Made by a program: the position numbers and the translations under genes. This document shows positions 20,059-27,550 of a stretch of DNA of 27,550 nucleotides, piece by piece. Source of the stretch: Balamuthia mandrillaris (taxonomy: Eukaryota; Discosea; Longamoebia; Balamuthiidae). The notes below the pieces were generated by a model that saw only the letters and a program-made list of their open reading frames with translations, was not told the DNA's origin and did no database searches. The stretch covers positions 1 through 27,550 of the forward strand of contig JAVKOQ010000560.1 in the NCBI GenBank assembly GCA_031835245.1, written 5' to 3'. The first letter of the stretch is position 1, and each line of letters begins with the position of its first letter.

Positions 20059-20422
20059 CTAAATGTTGGAAGTGTTGCGAAGGATGGTTGATATGGATTG
20101 TTGCAGTTGTTTATCCCATGACCATCGACCAATGCTTTTAGCCACCCCCGCAATGCCTTCTTGTTTCATTTGTGTTGCTGCTTCCTCTGTTTTAATGGCA
20201 TTGAATAGTGAGGACAGGAGAAAGAACTAGAGGGAGAGAGGCGAAAACAAACTGTTCTTGGATAAGGAAGCTAAAGTTTGGAGATAGAGTAGCCGTAAAG
20301 TTGAATCGCGGGTTTGTTTGAGGATCTCACAAAGCTGAGGAACCGCTTGGGTGTGCAGAAACTGCTTATGAGTTGATTCTGGATTTTTCATGGATATTAG
20401 TTTGTGAGATTGCGCTATTCAT

Positions 20423-20455
<33 letters not shown>

Positions 20456-21669
20456 AAACCATTGGTTGCCACATTGCACAACGTTTCAGCAATGTTTTTG
20501 TTACAATCAGCATCCCTTTCTGGCCGCAGCAATAAAGAGATGAGAATAGGAAGGCCATTGTGATTGCTGATTAGCTCCGCGTTGTGCTCTATATGATTGT
20601 AATATCGTTCAGTTCGTCATAGGTGATAGAACAATAGCAGCGGCAGTACCATTATGCGACAATCTAGCTAATGCCAATGAAGCACGCAAGCTATCCTCAG
20701 AAGTATGAGAGGATGCCAAAGCCAACAATTTGGGAATAAGTTGCAACGTGCCCAACCGATGTTGAAATGTGTCGTCTAAAGAAACCAAACAAAATCACGC
20801 CAAAGTCGGTAGAAGAAAGAAAGAGAGAAAATGGGACGGAGACAGTACCAGAATTAGCCAAGGTGACAGCCAGCTGGAGAGAATGACGTTGAAGAGGGAG
20901 ATCTTGCTCTTGGAGAATACAAGACGTGAGACAAGAAACATCCATCTCCTCGGCTAGCTGTCGTCGAGTGTCATCGTTAGTGGCGGCTAGGGTAGCTAAA
21001 GAGGCTGCAGCCATTTTCTGATAGGAGTGTGGGCTATTTGCAGGATCCAATGGACAAGCCATGTATGTTACAAAGATAGGCAATACGCGCATTTCAATGA
21101 GTCTTTCTTGCCACCGTCCTTTAGAAACCAAGGAACATGAGTCAAGTTGAAACCGAAGAAAGGAAAATCAATAGTAAACATACCATCCTTAACCATTCGT
21201 TTGAGTGTTTTAACAGCATAAAACCGTGCGGTTGGTTGTTTCTCTTTCTTTATACGTTGCTTCCACGTTGGATCGGCCACTACCACCAACGGGCTCAGAC
21301 ATCCCTGACTTACCATCGATTCTCTGTGTTGCTCTTTGTGACGCAATGCAAACGACGATAAGAAAGCAATAAAAATAAAAGATGTAGGGAGGAGGGAATC
21401 GAAATACTGTTTTTGGACAGTGTGGCAAAGGTTTGGCACGCAATCCGCTGTGTCAGCTTATCAGAAGAGAGTGCCAACATCTTCAGAGAACTTAATGTTC
21501 CTTGAAAAGAAAGCAATTTACTTTGGTACGATTCTATGCTCAGTAATATAGCATTAGATTCAAAGTAACGCGAACGAGGGAAAGAGCGTGCCATACCATT
21601 GTTTAGCAAATTTTGAAGAGCGCTTGCAGCGGTTCTGTGAGCCACTTTCTTATTTTCCATTGCTAACTG

Positions 21670-21718
<49 letters not shown>

Positions 21719-22311
21719 TTAAACAGACCGTAATGGAGAACAAGAGCCTACCTTCAAGAATGGCGACATGTTTGCTTGTCCAAAGAAAACCTGTTGATTA
21801 TATTCTAGTATGAAGCAATGGAAAACTCATTTACAAGAGAACACAAGAGCAAAAAACAACGGCATTAGCTATGCATACCAGGAATACACAACAACGCCAC
21901 AAAATGGCTAGCAAAGAAGGCAACGGTTGGATCTCTATGCTCCGTTAACTGGAGCAACAAAGCTAGACCGCCTGGTGCAAGCTTAATACCCTCTCCTTGT
22001 TCTGTTGGCAAAGCGAGGAGTGTTTAGGAGAAGAGTGTGGAGGGGTTACGGAGAATTTCGAAAGGATACCATAACAAGAAGCGGTCAGATCGCACAGCAT
22101 TTGAAGGCAACGTTGTAAAGAGTCCAAGTCTGGAGGTGCTGCCAGCATCTCAAACAAGGTTTTTCCTCCTTCTGCCATTATTTGTTTGTGATTCTTTTCT
22201 GCCAGAGATGAGAGAGAGAGAGAGAGAGCGGGCGCGCGTGCCATACCATTGTTTAGCAAAACTTACCAAAGTGGAGAACAAGAAATGGAGGGAGGAGAGA
22301 AAGGAGAGAGG

Positions 22312-22344
<33 letters not shown>

Positions 22345-22428
22345 AGAGAAAGAGAAAGAGAAAGAGAAAGAGAAAGAAGAGAAAGAGAGAAAGAGAGAAA
22401 GAAAGAGAGAAAGAGAAAGAGAAAGAGA

Positions 22429-22462
<34 letters not shown>

Positions 22463-22624
22463 AGTGGAGTGAGAGAGAACGAGGAAGTACCGAAAGAGGA
22501 GAGTATGTGCAAGGCCCAAACGCCTAAAGACTGCATTTGCTTGTCCGAGGACTTGAGCATATCGACGGCACGAGCTATGAACCATTCACCTGTTGCCATT
22601 GCGGTAAGCATAAGAGCGAAGAGA

Positions 22625-22671
<47 letters not shown>

Positions 22672-22817
22672 ATCGGCAACGTACTCCAAACAAAGGGAAC
22701 GGTGCCAACGGCAAGCAAAGACGCCACAAAGGCAAAGAGTATGCCTCTCCCTCGTCGGCTCTGCTTGCCAGGGTGCGACAGCGTCAAGCTCTGAATGCGC
22801 CCCCTCAACACCGACAT
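20059..22817 (-). CDS. ARM-repeat protein with 13 small exons
   Basis: Model: exons 22817-22685, 22589-22491, 22198-22070, 22001-21879, 21790-21752, 21662-21597, 21500-21408, 21333-21184, 21118-20849, 20775-20650, 20588-20460, 20378-20253 and 20186-20059, giving 536 residues. All 12 introns are phase 1. From about residue 46 it is a chain of armadillo-like repeats, e.g. LKSSDKQMQSLGVWALHILS, NKKVAHRTAASALQNLLNN, DKLTQRIACQTFATLSKN, SPHSYQKMAAASLATLAATN and EDSLRASLALARLSHN. ARM solenoids bind other proteins; the partner is unknown. The first 45 residues are basic then hydrophobic (RGRGILFAFVASLLAVGTVP), a possible membrane or mitochondrial anchor. The frame stays open upstream to an ATG at 23126 with RSFSSSAHR, so a longer presequence-like N-terminus is possible. 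Exon 5 is only 39 nt. Confidence 0.82.
20422..20450 (-). repeat. (GA)n microsatellite in an ARM gene intron
   Basis: A GA run within intron 20379-20459; CT on the coding strand. Confidence 0.95.
21586..21610 (-). repeat. 25-bp exact repeat, copy 1: exon 6 end plus donor of the ARM gene
   Basis: This segment covers the last 14 nt of ARM exon 6 and the first 11 nt of its intron (donor gtatgg). An identical copy lies exactly 650 bp away at 22236-22260, inside intron 2. Confidence 0.9.
21675..21711 (-). repeat. (GA)n microsatellite in an ARM gene intron
   Basis: A GA run within intron 21663-21751; CT on the coding strand. Confidence 0.95.
22236..22260 (-). repeat. 25-bp exact repeat, copy 2: decoy splice donor in ARM intron 2
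   Basis: An exact copy of the exon 6/donor boundary (21586-21610), here inside intron 22199-22490. Flanking sequence does not match, and no usable exon is visible around it. Confidence 0.9.
22287..22464 (-). repeat. 178-nt uninterrupted purine tract in ARM intron 2
   Basis: No pyrimidine occurs on the plus strand from 22287 to 22464. Inside are GA runs and a hexanucleotide GAGAAA array at about 22336-22374. The coding strand is pure pyrimidine. Confidence 0.95.
22629..22667 (-). repeat. (GA)n microsatellite in ARM intron 1
   Basis: A GA run in the 95-nt intron 22590-22684; CT on the coding strand. Confidence 0.95.
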
Positions 22818-23389
22818 GGAGGCATAGCCAGCAGCAGCATCCCCTCTTCCAAGCCCAACCACCACCGCTCGCCCAGCAACCCCCACAAGCGGAGTGGAAG
22901 AAGGCTTAGCGGCCAACAACAGCGGCCAGGTGCGTCGGCTCGGCCGATGAGCGGAGGAGGAGAAGGAGCGGCAGGGATGGAGGGAAAGCAGAAGAGGGGG
23001 AGTGGAGGGAGAGGGAAAGGGAAAGGCATGACAGCAAGGCCGAGAGCGGGAATAGGTGCGCGGCAGTGCTTCGCCCCAAGGCAGAACAGCCGGTGTGCCG
23101 TAGCAACGCACACCACCCCGCAGCATGATTCGAAGAGAGACCCCTTTTCTGGGTTGAAACTTTTTTTTTTAATTGTGCGTTGTTGCACCCTTATTATTTT
23201 CCTGTGTTGCGCTTATGTGTGTACCTTCTTCAGTGATTTTTGATGAAGCCATCTAACCACACACTCACCTTCATCATCAAGTGGAAGAAAAAAAAAGAAC
23301 AAAGAATGTACGAAGGAGGATTTTTTTTTTTTGTTTTCATGCAGCGAGAGAGGGGCTGATTTTTTTGATTTTCATTTTTTTTAGTGCGT
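22818..23389. other. Spacer between the ARM and BTF3 genes
   Basis: This 572-bp spacer is GC-richer next to the ARM start (22818-23130) and A/T-tract-rich next to the BTF3 stop. The ARM frame stays open to 23126, and a plus-strand frame of 156 codons (22773-23243) also crosses it. Neither shows a recognisable domain outside the ARM model. It probably holds the ARM promoter and 5' UTR and the BTF3 3' UTR. Confidence 0.4.
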
Positions 23390-23797
23390 TTAGGAAGATT
23401 GATCAAAGTTTTCCACGAGCTCTGGCACGTCGTCATCTCCACCCTTATCAGCAGCAGCGGCAGCAGCGCTAGCGGCCTGGAGCACTTGGCTGGCCAATCC
23501 CTCAGCGCCAGCGGGGAACTGGAGCTTCTCGGAGCGTCCGGTCACCACGAGCATGTTGGCGCCGCCGGAGGTCTGGACCTTGGGGTTAGTGAAGTGAAGC
23601 ACGGATCCGTCCTCGTGGAACATATCCACAGCCTCGATGCCGGGCAGCTCGTTGACGCCCATTCGGCCCAACTCACTTTGCAGCCTCCTGTCATTGGTGG
23701 CGCCAGCTCTGGGCTTGGCCTTGTGCTTCCTCCTGGGAGTACCCTTGCCTCCGATGCGGACGTTGGCTTGCAGACGAGCGAGTTTGGCGGCTTGCAT
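23390..23797 (-). CDS. BTF3: Nascent polypeptide-associated complex subunit beta (BTF3)
   Basis: A single exon of 135 residues, the only intronless gene here. NAC binds ribosomes near the exit tunnel and shields nascent chains from wrong targeting. The start MQAAKLARLQANVRIGGKGT carries the ribosome-binding motif of NAC beta (family RRKxxK; here TPRRKHKAK). The NAC domain follows (LQSELGRMGVNELPGIEAV, HFTNPKVQTSGGANMLVVTG), and the end DDDVPELVENFDQSS is diagnostic. It is shorter than usual: the helix after the NAC domain (LTSLRKLAEQFP in animals) is replaced by a short Ala-rich run, LQAASAAAAAADKGG. The next in-frame ATG upstream (23971) adds a Phe/Lys-rich stretch unlike the family, so 23797 is preferred. 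Confidence 0.96.
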   Translation of the reverse strand: MQAAKLARLQANVRIGGKGTPRRKHKAKPRAGATNDRRLQSELGRMGVNELPGIEAVDMFHEDGSVLHFTNPKVQTSGGANMLVVTGRSEKLQFPAGAEGLASQVLQAASAAAAAADKGGDDDVPELVENFDQSS

Positions 23798-24340
23798 GAT
23801 GTTCCTCCGGTTTGATTTTTTTTTGTTCAACGCGTGTGCGTTTTGCTCTCTTCTTTTTTTGTGTGACAAAAAATTGAAAAAAACTCTACCAAAAAAAAAA
23901 AAAATTACGTGTTCTGAATTCTTTCCCTTTACAGCCTGTGGAAACGGAAGAGGCAAACCTAAATTTCCCAACCCTAGTATAGCTCGCGGGAGGAAAAGCT
24001 AAAAGGAGGGTTAGGGTTGCCCCAAACCGGGACATCTTCTTCCCGCTCTCGTTGCACCATCCATCCCTGTCGATTTATGTCGACACCTAAACTCCGTATT
24101 TGTCCGTTTTCCATTTTTACGTCGACACCCAAAGCAAAAAAAAAAATGGCCTTCACGCCTCTCCCTTTTTGCCGCTGTCTCTCGGAAAGTCACTTCTAAT
24201 TTTTTTTTTTCTTTGTTGGTTGTCTTTTGACGAGCGAGTGACCTCTTTGTCAGCTTTATCCTCTCTCTCTCTGTTTGGGATCGTGTCGAAAAAAAAAAAA
24301 AGAGTAGTAGTCCCCCCAAAAAAAACAAAAACAATCAGTC
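23798..24340. promoter_or_regulatory. Divergent promoter region BTF3 / Rab2-like gene
   Basis: This 543-bp spacer has two GTCGACAC sites, at 24079-24086 and 24121-24128, 42 bp apart and in the same orientation. Several A or T homopolymers flank both genes. The same octamer occurs in the MIC19 and CDK8 promoters. I see no gene in it. Confidence 0.55.
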
Positions 24341-25554
<1,214 letters not shown>

Positions 25555-25875
25555 AAGAAACTTGAAACTGCTGCTGGAATTCACGTGAACGTGTATATAT
25601 CTGTTCCCTGTCGCTTGTTGCACCACCCTCTCCGCTTTGTTTTTGTGCCTTATCTCTCTTTGCTCTGTTTTTTTTTTTTTTTTTCCCAATCTCTCTTGCA
25701 ACAAATTGGAACAGTTTGCGTCTTTCTTTTCTTTTCTGTTTCGCTTCCATAGCTGCTCTCTTGTTCTTCTCTCTCTTTAAGATGTTCGCGATAAGACAAA
25801 AAAAAAGAGGTGAAGACAGAGAGGCGGAAAAAATAAGGAACAAATAATATTAAAAAAAAGAAAGAATAAGCAGCT
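25555..25875. other. Convergent 3' region of the Rab2-like and MPP-beta genes
   Basis: A 321-bp gap holding both 3' UTRs, with T-rich sequence near 25670-25684 and A-rich sequence near 25798-25860. No exact AATAAA is seen on either sense strand and no gene is visible. Confidence 0.5.
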
Positions 25876-27536
25876 TTACAGCCTATTCCAATAGGTCCAT
25901 CCACGGATCTGGTTGTAGTCAGGATAAGTGGCGGCATCAACGGAGCCAACGGCGGCAACGACAGGATCCACATCGTTGAGGTACTGGTAGGCGACCTGCC
26001 TGACCTGGTCAGCGGTGATGGCGTCGAGGCGGAGATAAACTTCAGCGGGGGTGAGGCGACGGCCCAGCGTCAACAGCTGACGACCAATGTCCTCGCAGAT
26101 GGCGGAGGTTCCGTCCAGCTGCATCAAGAAAGTGGACTTGAGCTTGTTCTTGGCGCGCTCCACCTCGGCCTCGGTGGCGGACTGCCCGATGCGAACCCAC
26201 TCGCCGACCACCTCGGCGATGGCGTTGGGGTGAGGGGCAATCTCGCCCACAATGTAGGCGCCAAAGAGGCCTGTGTTGTGGTAGCAAGTGTTGAAGGACA
26301 TGAGGCTGTGGGCCAGCTGCTCCGTGGCGAAGGCCTCGCACACCCTGCTGGACAGGTTCTTGCCACCTCCCAAGGAGCGGTCCCAGTTGCCTACCATGGC
26401 CTGCAGCACCATGAACACAAAGTAGTTGGGGTCGCTCCAGCCGACGCTCTCCACGGCGATAGCTGTGTGTACCAAGGGGATGTCGTCGTTACGCACGTGC
26501 ACCGCCGAGCCTACGAACTCTATAATTTGGGGGTAGTGGTTAAAGAGGCGAAGCGTCAGGAGTTTTCTTTTTTTGTTTGTTTGTTTAAAGGAGAGAGAAA
26601 GGGGCAGAGAGCGAAAAAGAGAGTAGAAAAATAAAGAACAAACAAAAAACCCTAGAGCAAGAACAAGAACGAAAAGACAGAGGAGAGAAGAGTACAGAAA
26701 ATGGAAACAAAAAAAAAGGAATACAAACCAACAGGGGGACGTCCACGCTGAGCGATTTTGTTTTCAGAGGAAAGGCGACCGAAGTGCTTTTCAGCAAGCT
26801 TGTGAAGCTCCTCGTGGTCAACGGCGCCAGCAGCGGCAAGCACCATTCTGGGGGCAGTATAATGAGTTTCGATGTAGTCAGTGAGGTCCCTCTTGGAGAT
26901 GTTGCGAATGTTCTTCTCAGGGCCGAGGATGGTATAGCCCAGAGAGCTGCCCTGGTAGGCAATGGAGTGAAGGTGGTCCACGATGACTTCGTCAGTCTGG
27001 CTCTCCACCTCCTCCATTTCACGCAGGATCACTCCTCTCTCCCTCTCGATCTGCTGCTCTCCAAAGGTGGAGTTTTGCAAGATGTCTGCCAAGATCTCGA
27101 CGGCCTTGCCGACGTCCTTCTTGAAGACGTGAGCGTGATAGACGGTTTGTTCGCGGGAGGTGTAGGCGTTGAGGTTGCCGCCCATGTTCTCAATCTCTTG
27201 CTCGATTTGCTTCTCGGTGCGGTTGTTGGTGCCCTTGAAGGCCATGTGCTCCAAAAAGTGGGCAACACCGTTGGTGCGCTCGTCCTCATAGGCGCTGCCA
27301 GCGTCGATCCACACGCCAACGGTGGCGGTCTCTCCGTAGCGATACTCGCTGGCCACGCGGAGCTGGTTGGGGAGCGTGGTGACCTGTGTGGGGGTTTGGT
27401 TGAGGAGGTAAGGGGGAAGGCCCAACCTCCGCTCCGTGGCGCGAGCCTCCGCTACGCCGGCGTAGCACCGCTTGCCCAGGGCGCGGGCCTGAAAGAGATT
27501 GCCAGAGCTAGTGCGACTCAAACCGAAGAGTTTCAT
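25876..27536 (-). CDS. PMPCB: Mitochondrial processing peptidase subunit beta
   Basis: Model: exons 27536-26729 and 26519-25876, giving 483 residues, full length. It is the catalytic subunit of the matrix peptidase that removes presequences from imported proteins. The N-terminus MKLFGLSRTSSGNLFQARAL is Arg/Ser-rich without acids, a matrix presequence. The inverted zinc motif HFLEHMAFKGT (HxxEH) is intact, and REQTVYHAHVFKKDVGKAVE and ERERGVILREMEEVESQTDE follow as in M16 peptidases. The second exon carries VRNDDIPLVHTAIAVESV, NWDRSLGGGKNLSS, LMSFNTCYHNTGLFGAYIV and QLDGTSAICEDIGRQLLTLG. The intact HxxEH makes it beta rather than alpha; the alga and plant bc1 core protein is an alternative role of the same family. 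The intron is CT-rich on the sense strand. Confidence 0.96.
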
Positions 27537-27550
27537 CTTTTTGTTGTGGT

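Noticed and set aside
20059-20252. Acceptor at about 20233 for the last ARM intron
   Set aside because: It would give a frame with an immediate stop. The acceptor before 20186 restores phase and a repeat homologous to another exon junction.
22037-22909. Plus-strand frame of 290 codons rich in Arg-Glu and Lys-Glu
   Set aside because: It is a translated purine microsatellite opposite ARM exons and introns.
22773-23243. Plus-strand frame of 156 codons with a hydrophobic C-terminus
   Set aside because: It overlaps the ARM first exon in antisense, matches no family, and its hydrophobic end comes from T-rich spacer. Without transcript data I do not call it.

Overview
The window is nuclear DNA from an intron-rich, gene-dense unicellular eukaryote. 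It reads with the standard code: TAA, TAG and TGA are all used as stops, and GT-AG introns are spread through nearly every gene. My best guess is a free-living amoeba-like protist (Amoebozoa), from the mix of a plant-like CDK8, a ZC3H14/Nab2 protein, an ENOD93-like protein and BTB, ankyrin and ARM proteins. That guess is weak because no ribosomal RNA or other lineage marker is present. I saw no tRNA, rRNA, transposon or viral fossil.

Thirteen protein genes can be modelled, with 55 introns in total. From left to right: a double-BTB protein (minus, runs off the left edge); dyskerin/Cbf5 (minus); TFIIH subunit p52/Tfb2 (plus); the poly(A)-binding CCCH protein ZC3H14/Nab2 (minus); transketolase (plus); the MICOS subunit MIC19/CHCHD3 (minus); a small ENOD93-like protein (plus); the Mediator kinase CDK8 (minus); an ankyrin-BTB-patatin fusion (plus); an ARM-repeat protein (minus); NAC beta/BTF3 (minus); a Rab2-like GTPase (plus); and mitochondrial processing peptidase beta (minus). 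Most neighbours alternate in strand, giving short shared promoters (about 210 to 540 bp) and very short convergent gaps (30 to 320 bp between stop codons).

Most genes are housekeeping and do not form one pathway. They cover rRNA pseudouridylation, transcription and DNA repair, mRNA tail binding, Mediator, sugar metabolism, mitochondrial cristae and protein import, nascent-chain handling and vesicle traffic. The less ordinary items are: the ankyrin-BTB-patatin fusion, whose patatin domain lacks the nucleophile serine; a Rab2-like GTPase that ends without C-terminal cysteines but has two near its N-terminus; an ARM-repeat gene whose 12 introns are all in phase 1; a 42-bp-spaced array of TGACGTCA and GAGGGGT boxes in the ZC3H14/transketolase promoter; GTCGAC palindromes recurring in at least three promoters; and introns that carry CT microsatellites almost always on the sense strand and often a pyrimidine at donor position +4. 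Gene models come from manual splicing by reading frame and family similarity, so boundaries are inferred.
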